This document shows positions 36,854-46,006 of a stretch of DNA of 64,000 nucleotides, one piece after another. The DNA is from Pseudomonas paraglycinae. GTDB lineage: Bacteria; Pseudomonadota; Gammaproteobacteria; Pseudomonadales; Pseudomonadaceae. The notes beneath the pieces are model-generated. The model was not told the origin of the DNA and ran no database searches. It worked only from the letters and a program-made list of their open reading frames with translations. Location: assembly GCF_021601625.1 (NCBI RefSeq), contig NZ_BQHR01000008.1:124001-188000 (forward strand). Reading direction: 5' to 3'. The position numbers were made by a program, and so were the translations under genes. Numbering within the stretch: the stretch's first letter is position 1; every line of letters starts with the position of its first letter.

Positions 36854-38032
36854 TTGAAACTTTTAGTCCTGAGTTTTTATTATCAGCCGGATCTGTCCGC
36901 CGGCTCATTCCGCACCACGGCACTGGTAAAGGCATTGCTGGATAAATTGCCGGCTGATGCCCATATCGAACTGATCACGACACTGCCCAATCGCTACAGC
37001 TCATTCAGCAGCGAAGCGCCCGAGCTTGAAGAACATCCGCGCCTGACCATACGCCGTATCGCCCTGCCCGCTCACAAAAGCGGGATGGTCGATCAGGCAA
37101 AAGCGTTTCTGGTCTACGCCAGACATGTGCGCAACTTCGCTCGCGGCAAGCACTACGACCTTGTTTATGCAACGTCTTCACGCCTGATGACCGCAACACT
37201 TGGAGCCGTCATTGCCCGCAGCAAGAAAACACCACTGTACCTCGACATCCGTGACATTTTCGTGGACACCATCAAGGACGTTCTATCCGGGAAGATGGTG
37301 CGGTTCATCAAACCGATCCTCTCGTTGCTCGAACGCTTCACGATAAAGTCGGCGCGCAAAGTCAACCTGGTCTCAGCAGGCTTTCTTCCTTACTTCAAAT
37401 CCAGATACCCGGACCAGAAGTATTCGCTGTTTACCAACGGTATCGATGACGAATTCCTCAACCTGCCGATTGTGAACACCGAAGACAACCAGGACCGCAT
37501 TCTGGATGTGGTGTACGCAGGAAACTTCGGGGAAGGTCAGGGCCTTCACAACATCATCCCTCAACTGGCAAAACGCCTTGAAGGAAAGGTGCGATTCAAG
37601 GTAATCGGTGATGGCGGCCGACTGGCTGCATTGAAAGACGCCATCAATGCGTCCAAGTGCAACAATGTCGACCTGCTGAGCCCGGTCAAACGCGACGAAC
37701 TGATCGGCGTCTACCAATCAGCGGACATATTGTTTCTGCACCTGAATGACTACGATGCATTTCGTAAAGTATTGCCGTCCAAGCTGTTCGAATATGCTGC
37801 CCTGGGAAAACCGATCTGGGCGGGCATTGCAGGCTACGCGGCAGAGTTTGTGACCGAGCACATCGAAAATGCATCGGTATTTGCACCTTGTGATGTCGAT
37901 GCGGCGGTCGAATCCTTCGAAAGACTGACGATCTCCACGACCCCACGCGCGGCCTTTATCGATCGGTTCTCCAGAGCGAATATCATGCGCGACATGGCTG
38001 TAGATGTAATCTCCACATCGGAAGTTTCCTGA
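36854..38032 (+). CDS. GT4 family glycosyltransferase
   Basis: This protein of 392 residues has the GT-B layout: an N-terminal acceptor domain (LLVLSFYYQPDLSAGSFRT) and a C-terminal donor domain with YAGNFGEGQGL, FKVIGDGGRLAAL and PSKLFEYAALGKPIWAG, the last including the E-x7-E region. WbuB-like proteins of this type add a second sugar to the lipid-linked unit. It is the only obvious non-initiating glycosyltransferase of the locus. The start is TTG at 36854, with a TGAGG ribosome-binding site six bases upstream, and there is no in-frame ATG nearby. It starts 7 bases after the heparinase stop. Confidence 0.88.
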   Translation: MKLLVLSFYYQPDLSAGSFRTTALVKALLDKLPADAHIELITTLPNRYSSFSSEAPELEEHPRLTIRRIALPAHKSGMVDQAKAFLVYARHVRNFARGKHYDLVYATSSRLMTATLGAVIARSKKTPLYLDIRDIFVDTIKDVLSGKMVRFIKPILSLLERFTIKSARKVNLVSAGFLPYFKSRYPDQKYSLFTNGIDDEFLNLPIVNTEDNQDRILDVVYAGNFGEGQGLHNIIPQLAKRLEGKVRFKVIGDGGRLAALKDAINASKCNNVDLLSPVKRDELIGVYQSADILFLHLNDYDAFRKVLPSKLFEYAALGKPIWAGIAGYAAEFVTEHIENASVFAPCDVDAAVESFERLTISTTPRAAFIDRFSRANIMRDMAVDVISTSEVS

Positions 38033-38034
38033 TC

Positions 38035-38994
38035 ATGCGAATTCTACTTACAGGCGCAACGGGCTTTGTGGGACGCGGCCTGACACCTCTGCTGCTGGAG
38101 CAGGGTCATGAGGTTACCGCTGCTGTTCGCAAAAACTCGAATGAGCTCGACTCCCGTGCAACTCAGGCGCTGATCAGCGATCTGTCCAGCGAGCAGAACT
38201 GGATGTCGGTGCTGAGCGGACATGATGTCGTCATCCATTCGGCTGCCCGCGTGCATGTCATGAGCGACGAGTCATCCGACCCTCTTGCCGAATACCGCAA
38301 GACCAATGTCGAGGGCACGTTGAATCTCGCCCGGCAATCGGCTGAAGCAGGCATCCGAAGATTCATCTTCATCAGCTCAGTGAAAGTCAACGGCGAGAGC
38401 ACAACCCCAGGCAACCCTTACAGCGCTGAAAGCCAACCTGTGCCTCTTGATCCCTATGGGATTTCAAAACTTGAGGCCGAACAGGGACTACGTGCGCTTT
38501 CCACAGAAACCGGGATGGAAGTAGTCATCATCCGTCCCGTACTGGTTTATGGGCCAGGTGTACAGGCCAACTTTCTCAGCATGATGCGCTGGCTCCACAA
38601 AGGCGTGCCGCTGCCATTCGGCGCACTTCACAACCGCCGCAGCCTCGTCGCACTGGACAATCTCACTGACCTGATTGCGACTTGCGTAGTCCATCCTGCT
38701 GCTGCGAACCAGACTTTCATGGTCAGCGATGGCGAAGACCTATCGACTACCATGCTTCTTCGGCGCATGGGCGCTGCGTTGGGCAAACCTGTCCGAATGC
38801 TGCCAATCCCCGGCTGGGTACTTGAAACCGGGGCATCGATGCTGGGCAAGCAAGCCCTGGCACAACGACTGTGCGGTTCACTTCAGGTAGATATTGAAAA
38901 AACACGTACCCTTTTGAACTGGACCCCGCCCGTCTCTGTCGATGAGGCGCTGCGTAAAACGGCTAAACACTTTCTGGACCTGCGAATCAAATGA
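38035..38994 (+). CDS. NAD-dependent sugar epimerase/reductase (WbpV/WbpK type)
   Basis: The protein of 319 residues is an extended short-chain dehydrogenase: LLTGATGFVGRGL at 4-16, SSVKVNGEST near 118 and the catalytic PYGISKLEAEQ near 145-155. Annotated relatives are UDP-glucose 4-epimerase-like, but in O-antigen clusters with WbpM and WbpL such proteins reduce the 4-keto sugar to UDP-QuiNAc or UDP-FucNAc. The gene overlaps the next start by 4 bases (ATGA), as expected for coupled partners. Confidence 0.85.
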   Translation: MRILLTGATGFVGRGLTPLLLEQGHEVTAAVRKNSNELDSRATQALISDLSSEQNWMSVLSGHDVVIHSAARVHVMSDESSDPLAEYRKTNVEGTLNLARQSAEAGIRRFIFISSVKVNGESTTPGNPYSAESQPVPLDPYGISKLEAEQGLRALSTETGMEVVIIRPVLVYGPGVQANFLSMMRWLHKGVPLPFGALHNRRSLVALDNLTDLIATCVVHPAAANQTFMVSDGEDLSTTMLLRRMGAALGKPVRMLPIPGWVLETGASMLGKQALAQRLCGSLQVDIEKTRTLLNWTPPVSVDEALRKTAKHFLDLRIK

Positions 38995-40001
38995 ATATGT
39001 GGTGGTTATTACCGGCTTGCGCCGTCGTTGCACTGTTTCTGACCGGAGCCCTACGGCAATATGCGCTGGCTAAAAGCCTTATAGACGTGCCCAACGCCCG
39101 AAGCTCCCACGCCGTCCCCACCCCAAGAGGTGGCGGCGTTGCGATCGTTGTGAGCTTTCTGGTCGCACTGATATTGGCGACAAGCATGGGTGCCATCACT
39201 TTGCCGACGATGTGGGCATTGATGGGGGCAGGTGTCGGCATCGCAGTACTGGGCTTTCTGGATGATCACGGCCATATCGTCGCCCGCTGGCGTTTGCTGG
39301 GTCATTTCATTGCAGCCATTTGGGCACTTTACTGGATAGGCGGCTTACCACCTCTGACGATCTTCGGATTCGTATTTGACCTGGGTTGGGTTGGCAATGT
39401 ATTGGCCGCGTTTTATCTGGTCTGGCTGCTGAACCTGTATAACTTCATGGATGGTATTGATGGCATTGCCAGCGTCGAGGCGATTTTTGTTTGCCTGGGT
39501 GCAACGTTGCTTTATTGGCTGACGGGCAATGGTGTATTGGCCCTCCTCCCGCTTCTGCTTGCCTTCGCAGTGTCCGGTTTTTTGTATTGGAACTTCCCGA
39601 CAGCTCGCATCTTCATGGGGGATGCTGGTAGCGGCTTCCTCGGGATCACTCTGGGCGTCCTCTCCCTGCAGGCTGCCTGGGCCGCACCACAATTGCTGTG
39701 GAGCTGGCTGATTCTGCTGGGCGTGTTTATCGTCGATGCAACCTGGACTTTGTTCCGCCGGCTGCTACGGGGAGAAAAAGTCTACGAAGCTCACCGTAGC
39801 CATGCTTATCAATTCGCTTCTCGAAAATACAAAAAGCACCTGCCCGTCACGCTGGGCGTTGCCGCGATCAATCTTTGCTGGCTGTTGCCGATTGCGCTAT
39901 TGGTGGCTAACGGTTACCTGGACGGTCTGCTGGGGGTTCTGATTGCTTATGTGCCATTAGCAGCGCTGGCAGTGAAGTTCAATGCTGGAGGCAAGGAATA
40001 A
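38991..40001 (+). CDS. wbpL: WbpL-type initiating glycosyl-1-phosphate transferase
   Basis: This 336-residue protein belongs to the polyprenyl-phosphate sugar-1-phosphate transferase (MraY/WecA) family. It has about ten membrane helices with the signature SSHAVPTPRGGG near 36-47 and FMDGIDGIASVEA near 155-168, and the His-rich cytoplasmic loop YEAHRSHAYQFASRKY near 262. WbpL adds FucNAc-1-P or QuiNAc-1-P to undecaprenyl phosphate, starting the O-unit. It closes the operon and is followed by a terminator. Confidence 0.92.
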   Translation: MNMWWLLPACAVVALFLTGALRQYALAKSLIDVPNARSSHAVPTPRGGGVAIVVSFLVALILATSMGAITLPTMWALMGAGVGIAVLGFLDDHGHIVARWRLLGHFIAAIWALYWIGGLPPLTIFGFVFDLGWVGNVLAAFYLVWLLNLYNFMDGIDGIASVEAIFVCLGATLLYWLTGNGVLALLPLLLAFAVSGFLYWNFPTARIFMGDAGSGFLGITLGVLSLQAAWAAPQLLWSWLILLGVFIVDATWTLFRRLLRGEKVYEAHRSHAYQFASRKYKKHLPVTLGVAAINLCWLLPIALLVANGYLDGLLGVLIAYVPLAALAVKFNAGGKE

Positions 40002-40037
40002 GCCAGTGGTGATTTAGTATTTTGTTGCAGAAACAAT

Positions 40038-40061
40038 TGAGGGGAAGCCATGGCTTCCCCT
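40038..40061. terminator. Bidirectional terminator between wbpL and the LapA gene
   Basis: A perfect 24-base palindrome (GAGGGGAAGCC, then AT, then its complement) lies at 40038-40061, followed by TTTATT on the plus strand. It sits between the convergent wbpL and lapA-domain genes, so it can stop both transcripts. Confidence 0.8.
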
Positions 40062-40090
40062 CTTTATTCTGCTCAGGAAACTTAAAAAAT

Positions 40091-40330
40091 CTAAATCGAA
40101 GGTTTGCGCCGAGCGCGTAGAGCACGACCCAATAACAGACGTAACAGAGGGCCGATGATCATACCGACCAAGAGTGCCGCCAACATTACGACAGAAGCGG
40201 GTAAATGAGGTGCTTCCCAACCGAGAAACAGCAGGGATACTGTTTGCTGATTTTCAAGTACAAATGCCAGGATTACCAGAACCAGCAGCAGTAGAAATCC
40301 TCCCAAGAGGATTCGTTTGAGATTAGTCAT
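40091..40330 (-). CDS. LapA domain (DUF1049) membrane protein
   Basis: This 79-residue protein has two hydrophobic helices (residues 8-25 and 42-65) with the LapA pattern LENQQTVSLLFLGWE between them, and a basic C-terminus, RALRARRKPSI. LapA (YciS) proteins associate with LapB and the control of LPS synthesis through LpxC stability in E. coli. It follows ihfB by 24 bases on the same strand and marks the edge of the O-antigen locus. Confidence 0.85.
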   Translation of the reverse strand: MTNLKRILLGGFLLLLVLVILAFVLENQQTVSLLFLGWEAPHLPASVVMLAALLVGMIIGPLLRLLLGRALRARRKPSI

Positions 40331-40354
40331 AAACTGCTTCCCTGGTCATATCTA

Positions 40355-40645
40355 CTATTCATCCTCTTCCTCATTCACTCGATCCCGAAGCTCTTTGCCT
40401 GGCTTGAAATGGGGAACGAACTTTCCGTCAAGACTGACAGACTGCCCTGTCTTCGGGTTGCGGCCGACTCGCGGCGCACGATAGTGCAAGGAGAAGCTGC
40501 CAAAGCCACGGATCTCGATACGATCACCTGTGGCAAGGCACTGGGACATTTGCTCAAGCATGGTCTTGATGGCCAGCTCAACATCCTTGGATGAGAGCAG
40601 CCCCTGATGGGTGACAATTCGTTCGATCAACTCCGACTTCGTCAT
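40355..40645 (-). CDS. ihfB: Integration host factor subunit beta
   Basis: The 96-residue protein is a complete HU/IHF family member: [20 protein letters not shown], then [24 protein letters not shown], and an acidic tail, NEEEDE. The GRNPKTG arm inserts into the DNA minor groove to bend it. IHF assists sigma-54 promoters and recombination. In this window it lies at the right edge of the O-antigen locus as in other Pseudomonas. The start at 40645 is preceded by GAAGGG. Confidence 0.97.
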   Translation of the reverse strand: MTKSELIERIVTHQGLLSSKDVELAIKTMLEQMSQCLATGDRIEIRGFGSFSLHYRAPRVGRNPKTGQSVSLDGKFVPHFKPGKELRDRVNEEEDE

Positions 40646-40796
40646 ATTTTTCCCTTCTTTTTCAAGCAGCTAGATCAGCGCTTGAAAGGTTTTAGCACGC
40701 CCGGAAGATTTTGAACAGCCCAGGGCTTGACATATCTTTCCGCTCGCCGAAACGCCCATTTTCAGGGCATCGGATCGCATGCACGCCAACGCTCAC

Positions 40797-41075
40797 TCAC
40801 CGACAAATCACCAGCATGGTTCGAGTGACATAGCCGGCAGGATTGAAACCAAAGGGAAACTCATCCTCATCCCGCGCATCATCAGATCGCGTGATCACCT
40901 TGTAACCCGCCCCCTTGCATTCCTTGGCTGCGCGCTTCTGACACCTCTCCCAGCCCGAACCCAAGCCGGAGCAGTCAACCTCGATACCGCTGACTCCGCG
41001 CACCGCATGAGTCTTGGCGCTAGTCGTACAGCCTGCCAACACCAACATACCCAACAGAACTATAAACTTGTTCAT
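40797..41075 (-). CDS. Small predicted lipoprotein
   Basis: This 92-residue protein has a signal peptide with lipobox LAGC (MNKFIVLLGMLVLAGCTTS), so it should be lipidated. The mature region holds several Cys (DCSGLGSGWERCQKRA and KECKGAGYKV), which suggests disulphides, and a short acidic stretch, DDARDEDEF. It resembles small Pseudomonas outer-membrane lipoproteins of unknown function. It is located between ihfB and rpsA on the same strand with gaps of about 150 and 200 bases. Confidence 0.75.
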   Translation of the reverse strand: MNKFIVLLGMLVLAGCTTSAKTHAVRGVSGIEVDCSGLGSGWERCQKRAAKECKGAGYKVITRSDDARDEDEFPFGFNPAGYVTRTMLVICR

Positions 41076-41233
41076 TCACATCCTTATGCCAGGCGCCTGC
41101 CCGACTACTGCGATCTTCAGACTAAGCCTAGACGCGAATAGACGATTGATCCGATTAAAGAAACAGACCGCCCGGCAAAGGAAATGGTTTCACCCGTATA
41201 ACCAGAGAGCGAGGCTTACCAAATCGAAGGCAC

Positions 41234-41262
41234 AAAAAAGGGCGACCGAAGTCGCCCTTTTT
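41234..41262 (-). terminator. Rho-independent terminator downstream of rpsA
   Basis: GGGCGAC at 41240-41246 pairs with GTCGCCC at 41251-41257 around a CGAA tetraloop, flanked by A and T runs. On the minus strand the T run follows the stem, 17 bases after the rpsA stop. Confidence 0.92.
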
Positions 41263-41278
41263 AATGATCAGACAGAAC

Positions 41279-42964
41279 TCAGTTCTGTTTGGCCATTGCT
41301 TGACGCAGCAGTGCCGCCATGGTGGTGTCAGCTGCTTCGCCTTCCGGAGCGGTTTTCAGGCTCTGGATAGCTTCTTTTTCTTCAGCATCGTCTTTCGATT
41401 TGATCGACAGCTGGATTACGCGGCTCTTACGATCAACGCTGATGATCTTGGCTTCTACTTGCTGGCCTTCTTTCAGAACGTTGCGCGCGTCTTCAACGCG
41501 GTCACGGCTGATTTCGGAGGCTTTCAGAGTCGCTTCGATATCGTCGGCCAGAACGATGATGGCGCCTTTGGCGTCAACTTCTTTCACGGTGCCAGTAACG
41601 ATTGCGCCTTTGTCGTTAACCGAGACGTACTCGGAGAACGGATCGCTTTCCAGTTGCTTGATACCCAGGGAGATACGCTCACGCTCCGGGTCAACCGACA
41701 GGATAACGGTGTCCAGCTCGTCGCCCTTCTTGAAACGACGTACGGCTTCTTCGCCCACTTCGTTCCAAGAGATGTCGGACAGGTGAACCAGACCGTCGAT
41801 GCCGCCGTCCAGACCAATGAAGATACCGAAATCGGTGATCGACTTGATGGTGCCGGAGATCTTGTCGCCCTTGTTGAACTGGCCAGAGAAGTCTTCCCAT
41901 GGGTTCGACTTGCACTGCTTGATGCCCAGGGAGATACGACGACGCTCTTCGTCGATGTCCAGAACCATGACTTCCACTTCGTCGCCGACTTGTACGACTT
42001 TCGAAGGGTGGATGTTCTTGTTGGTCCAGTCCATTTCCGAAACGTGTACCAGACCTTCAACGCCTTCTTCCAGCTCAGCGAAGCAGCCGTAGTCGGTCAG
42101 GTTGGTTACACGAGCGGTAACGCGAGTGCTTTCTGGGTAACGGGCTTTGATAGCAACCCATGGATCTTCGCCCAGTTGCTTCAGGCCCAGGGAAACACGA
42201 TTGCGCTCGCGATCGTACTTCAGAACCTTGACGTCGATCTCGTCGCCAACATTGACGATTTCGGAAGGGTGCTTGATACGCTTCCACGCCATGTCGGTGA
42301 TGTGCAGCAGGCCGTCCACGCCACCCAGATCGACGAATGCGCCGTAATCGGTGAGGTTTTTGACGATACCTTTGACTTGCTGGCCTTCCTGCAGGGATTC
42401 CAGCAGAGCTTCACGCTCGGCGGAGTTCTCGGCTTCCAGGACGCTGCGACGGGAAACGACAACGTTGTTGCGCTTCTGGTCCAGCTTGATGACCTTGAAT
42501 TCCAGCTCTTTGCCTTCCAGGTGCGTGGTGTCGCGCACTGGACGGACGTCAACCAGGGAACCTGGCAGGAACGCACGGATGCCGTTAACGTCGACAGTGA
42601 AGCCGCCTTTAACCTTACCGTTGATAACGCCCTTGACCACTTCCTCGGCTGCGAAGGCTGCTTCCAGAACGATCCAGCATTCAGCGCGCTTGGCTTTTTC
42701 ACGGGACAGCTTGGTTTCGCCGAAACCGTCTTCAACCGAGTCCAGAGCAACGTGAACTTCGTCACCGACGTTGATGTTCAGTTCGCCAGCGTCGTTGTAG
42801 AACTGCTCCAGAGGGATCAGTGCTTCGGACTTCAGGCCAGCGTGAACGGTTACCCAGCGAGCTTGGTAATCGATATCAACGATAACACCGGTGATGATGG
42901 AGCCTGCCTGAAGGTTCAGGGTCTTTAGGCTTTCTTCAAAGAGTTCCGCAAAGCTTTCGCTCAT
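41279..42964 (-). CDS. rpsA: Ribosomal protein S1
   Basis: The protein of 561 residues has six S1 RNA-binding repeats, with repeated patterns such as [44 protein letters not shown] and [22 protein letters not shown]1 binds mRNA on the small ribosomal subunit and helps initiation on structured leaders. The length is normal for proteobacteria. It lies downstream of cmk with a 120-base leader that includes a hairpin. The protein controls its own translation in E. coli, and the leader could do so here. Confidence 0.98.
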   Translation of the reverse strand: MSESFAELFEESLKTLNLQAGSIITGVIVDIDYQARWVTVHAGLKSEALIPLEQFYNDAGELNINVGDEVHVALDSVEDGFGETKLSREKAKRAECWIVLEAAFAAEEVVKGVINGKVKGGFTVDVNGIRAFLPGSLVDVRPVRDTTHLEGKELEFKVIKLDQKRNNVVVSRRSVLEAENSAEREALLESLQEGQQVKGIVKNLTDYGAFVDLGGVDGLLHITDMAWKRIKHPSEIVNVGDEIDVKVLKYDRERNRVSLGLKQLGEDPWVAIKARYPESTRVTARVTNLTDYGCFAELEEGVEGLVHVSEMDWTNKNIHPSKVVQVGDEVEVMVLDIDEERRRISLGIKQCKSNPWEDFSGQFNKGDKISGTIKSITDFGIFIGLDGGIDGLVHLSDISWNEVGEEAVRRFKKGDELDTVILSVDPERERISLGIKQLESDPFSEYVSVNDKGAIVTGTVKEVDAKGAIIVLADDIEATLKASEISRDRVEDARNVLKEGQQVEAKIISVDRKSRVIQLSIKSKDDAEEKEAIQSLKTAPEGEAADTTMAALLRQAMAKQN

Positions 42965-43039
42965 TTTAATTCCTGTTGATTAGGGCGAAAAATACGCCCG
43001 TCTCCACATCCCAGACGATGCGGGTCAGTTTCATTTAAA

Positions 43040-43081
43040 GGAAGCCACCGCAGGACTATGACTGGTCCCCTGCGGCCTTCC
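43040..43081 (-). terminator. Hairpin directly after cmk, upstream of rpsA
   Basis: CCGCAGG and CCTGCGG arms (7 bases), extended by GGAAG and CTTCC with a bulge, form a hairpin across 43040-43081, just after the cmk stop at 43085. On the minus strand it is followed by TTTAAAT. It is a weak terminator or part of the rpsA leader, and readthrough into rpsA is likely. Confidence 0.5.
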
Positions 43082-43084
43082 TGG

Positions 43085-43774
43085 TCACCCGGCGATATCG
43101 CGAATGGCGATCTCGCTCATGATGCGTTCCAGCACCTGATCGATGGACAACTCCGTGGAATCCAGCTGTATGGCGTCGGCCGCCGGCTTTAGCGGGGCCA
43201 CCGCTCGCTGGGTATCACGCTCGTCGCGCGCACGGATCTCATCTAGCAGACTCGACAGACTAACACCCTCGACTTTGCCCTTCAACTGCAAATATCGACG
43301 GCGCGCCCGCTCCTCGGCACTGGCGGTCAGGAAAATCTTCAAGGGCGCATTCGGAAATACCACCGTGCCCATGTCGCGACCATCGGCCACCAGCCCCGGC
43401 GACTCCTGAAAAGCACGCTGGCGCTGCAGCAGCGCCTCGCGCACGGCCGGCAATGCAGCCACCTGAGAAGCGCCGGAACCGACGCTTTCAGTGCGGATGA
43501 CATCGCTGACTTCGTCACCTTCCAGAATGATGCGTTGCAGTTGACCGTCGGTCGCCGCGATGAACTGCACATCCAGATGAGCGGCCAGTTTCTTCAGCAG
43601 CTCTTCATTGGTCAGGTCAACACCATGGTTGTGCGCAGCAAACGCCAGCAGGCGATACAGCGCACCGGAATCCAGCAGGTTCCAGCCCAGACGCTTGGCC
43701 AGAATCCCGGCTACGGTGCCTTTGCCCGAGCCGCTTGGCCCATCGATGGTGATGACCGGAGCAATATTGTTCAC
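43085..43774 (-). CDS. cmk: Cytidylate kinase
   Basis: This 229-residue enzyme has the Walker A motif GPSGSGKGT near residues 10-18, and [12 protein letters not shown] and [11 protein letters not shown] later, as in bacterial CMP kinases. It phosphorylates CMP and dCMP with ATP. The start is GTG at 43774, overlapping the aroA stop as GTGA. The longer open frame to 43816 lies inside tyrA-aroA and is not used. cmk precedes rpsA, as in many proteobacteria. Confidence 0.96.
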   Translation of the reverse strand: MNNIAPVITIDGPSGSGKGTVAGILAKRLGWNLLDSGALYRLLAFAAHNHGVDLTNEELLKKLAAHLDVQFIAATDGQLQRIILEGDEVSDVIRTESVGSGASQVAALPAVREALLQRQRAFQESPGLVADGRDMGTVVFPNAPLKIFLTASAEERARRRYLQLKGKVEGVSLSSLLDEIRARDERDTQRAVAPLKPAADAIQLDSTELSIDQVLERIMSEIAIRDIAG

Positions 43775-45978
43775 GACTGAGCCTCTTGCGCCACACGAAT
43801 GCCGACCTGTGCGCACAGCGCCAGGAAGTTCGGGAACGATGTCGCGACGTTGGCGCAGTCATGGATGCGGATCGGTGCCGTGGCGCGCTGCGAGGCCACG
43901 CTGAAAGCCATCGCGATACGGTGATCGCCATGACCATGCACTTCGCCGCCGCCGATCTGGCCGCCGTCGATGATGATGCCGTCCGGGGTCGGTTCGCACT
44001 TGACGCCCAGCGCCAGCAGACCGTCCGCCATGACCTGGATACGGTCCGACTCCTTGACCCGCAGCTCTTCGGCGCCGGTCAGCACGGTACGCCCTTCGGC
44101 ACAGGCCGCGGCCACGAACAGCACCGGGAATTCGTCGATCGCCAGTGGAACCAGCGCTTCCGGAATCTCGATACCCTTGAGTTTAGCCGCTCGCACGCGC
44201 AGGTCGGCAACCGGCTCGCCACCCACTTCACGCTGGTTTTCCAGGGTGATGTCGGCGCCCATCAGGCGCAGAATGTCGATCACACCGGTGCGGGTCGGGT
44301 TGATGCCGACGTGTTCGAGCACCAGCTCCGAACCTTCGGCGATCGACGCGGCCACCAGGAAGAATGCCGACGACGAGATATCGCCCGGCACTTCGATGTG
44401 GGTCGCGGTCAGCTTGCCGCCGGACTCAACCGATGCCGTGGCACCGTTGACGCTCACCGGGTAGCCGAAGCCGCGCAGCATGCGCTCGGTGTGGTCACGG
44501 GTCGGAGCCGGCTCGGTGACGGTGGTCTTGCCTTCGGCGTACAGACCCGCCAACAGCAGGCAGGATTTAACCTGGGCACTGGCCATCGGCATGGTGTAGG
44601 TCAGGCCTTTGAGTTTGTGACCGCCACGAATGATCATCGGTGGACGACCCTCGGCAGCGGTTTCGATCACGGCACCCATTTCCCGGAGCGGGTTGGCGAC
44701 GCGATTCATCGGACGCTTGGACAGCGAAGCATCACCAGTCAGGGTGCTGTCGAAGTCCTGCGCGGCCAGCAGGCCGGACAGCAGGCGCATCGAAGTGCCG
44801 GAGTTGCCCAGATAGATCGGGCCCGGCGCAGGCTTCAGGCCATGCAGGCCGACACCGTGGATGGTCACGCGGCCGTGATGCGGGCCTTCGATGACCACGC
44901 CCATGTCGCGGAACGCCTGCAAGGTCGCCAGGGCGTCTTCGCCCTCGAGGAAGCCTTCGACTTCGGTGACGCCTTCAGCCAGAGAACCGAGCATGATCGA
45001 ACGGTGGGAAATCGATTTGTCACCCGGTACGCGAATCCGACCGGACAGGCGGCCACCAGGTTGAGCCAGGAAAATCAGATCGTTGGAATTCATAGCGTCC
45101 ACATAGGCCCTGCGGGCCAGGATTTTACTGAAATGCTCGCGGGCAACCCGGGCGCGCGTGAAGACGCCCAACAATTGGTGCCCATCCCCTGCATCGACCG
45201 CGTCGCGCAAGGCGTCGAGGTCGCTGCGAAATGTATCGAGTGTGCGCAGGACAGCCTCGCGATTGGCGAGAAAGATGTCATGCCACATGACCGGGTCGCT
45301 TCCGGCGATTCTTGTGAAATCACGGAAACCGCCCGCAGCGTAACGGAAGATCTCAAGGTTTTCATTGCGTTTGGCCAGCGAATCGACCAGACCGAAGGCC
45401 AGCAGGTGCGGCAGATGACTGGTCGCAGCCAGCACTTCATCGTGACGCTCGACCTGCATGTGCTCAACGTCGGCACCCAGCTCGCGCCACAAGCGATCAA
45501 CCACCGCCAGGGCAGCCGGATCGGTCTGCTCCAGCGGGGTCAGAATGACTTTATGACGGCGGAACAGTTCCGAGTTGGAGGCTTCCACCCCGCTCTGCTC
45601 GGAACCGGCAATCGGATGGCCCGGCACGAAACGCGCCGGCATGCCGCCGAACGCTTCGGTCGCCGCGCGCACCACATTGCCCTTGGCGCTGCCGACATCC
45701 GTCAGGATCGCCTGCCCCAGATCCATACTGGCCAGACGGGCCAGCACTTTTTCCATGGCCAGGATCGGTACCGCCAACTGGATCACGTCCGCGCCCTGGC
45801 AAGCCGCTGCCAGATCATCTTCGCAGCGATCCACCACGCCCAACTCGACCGCCAGCTTGCGCGATTGCGGATCGAGATCGACCCCGACCACTTCGCGGCA
45901 CACGCCGCTTTCACGCAAACCTTTGGCAAACGAACCACCGATCAACCCCAGACCGACCACCACCAGGCGCCCGATCAT
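43771..45978 (-). CDS. Fused prephenate dehydrogenase / EPSP synthase (TyrA-AroA)
   Basis: The fused protein of 735 residues joins two enzymes. The N-terminal part (about 1-290) is prephenate dehydrogenase, with NAD motif [14 protein letters not shown] and [10 protein letters not shown]. The C-terminal part (about 300-735) is 5-enolpyruvylshikimate-3-phosphate synthase, with [34 protein letters not shown] and a C-terminal [13 protein letters not shown]. It works in tyrosine and chorismate synthesis. The ATG at 45978 gives the more conserved start; a GTG at 46014 overlapping hisC would add 12 residues. The fusion is typical of Pseudomonas. Confidence 0.95.
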   Translation of the reverse strand: MIGRLVVVGLGLIGGSFAKGLRESGVCREVVGVDLDPQSRKLAVELGVVDRCEDDLAAACQGADVIQLAVPILAMEKVLARLASMDLGQAILTDVGSAKGNVVRAATEAFGGMPARFVPGHPIAGSEQSGVEASNSELFRRHKVILTPLEQTDPAALAVVDRLWRELGADVEHMQVERHDEVLAATSHLPHLLAFGLVDSLAKRNENLEIFRYAAGGFRDFTRIAGSDPVMWHDIFLANREAVLRTLDTFRSDLDALRDAVDAGDGHQLLGVFTRARVAREHFSKILARRAYVDAMNSNDLIFLAQPGGRLSGRIRVPGDKSISHRSIMLGSLAEGVTEVEGFLEGEDALATLQAFRDMGVVIEGPHHGRVTIHGVGLHGLKPAPGPIYLGNSGTSMRLLSGLLAAQDFDSTLTGDASLSKRPMNRVANPLREMGAVIETAAEGRPPMIIRGGHKLKGLTYTMPMASAQVKSCLLLAGLYAEGKTTVTEPAPTRDHTERMLRGFGYPVSVNGATASVESGGKLTATHIEVPGDISSSAFFLVAASIAEGSELVLEHVGINPTRTGVIDILRLMGADITLENQREVGGEPVADLRVRAAKLKGIEIPEALVPLAIDEFPVLFVAAACAEGRTVLTGAEELRVKESDRIQVMADGLLALGVKCEPTPDGIIIDGGQIGGGEVHGHGDHRIAMAFSVASQRATAPIRIHDCANVATSFPNFLALCAQVGIRVAQEAQS

Positions 45979-46006
45979 AGGTGCAGCAGATTGCAGCGCA
46001 GTGACA

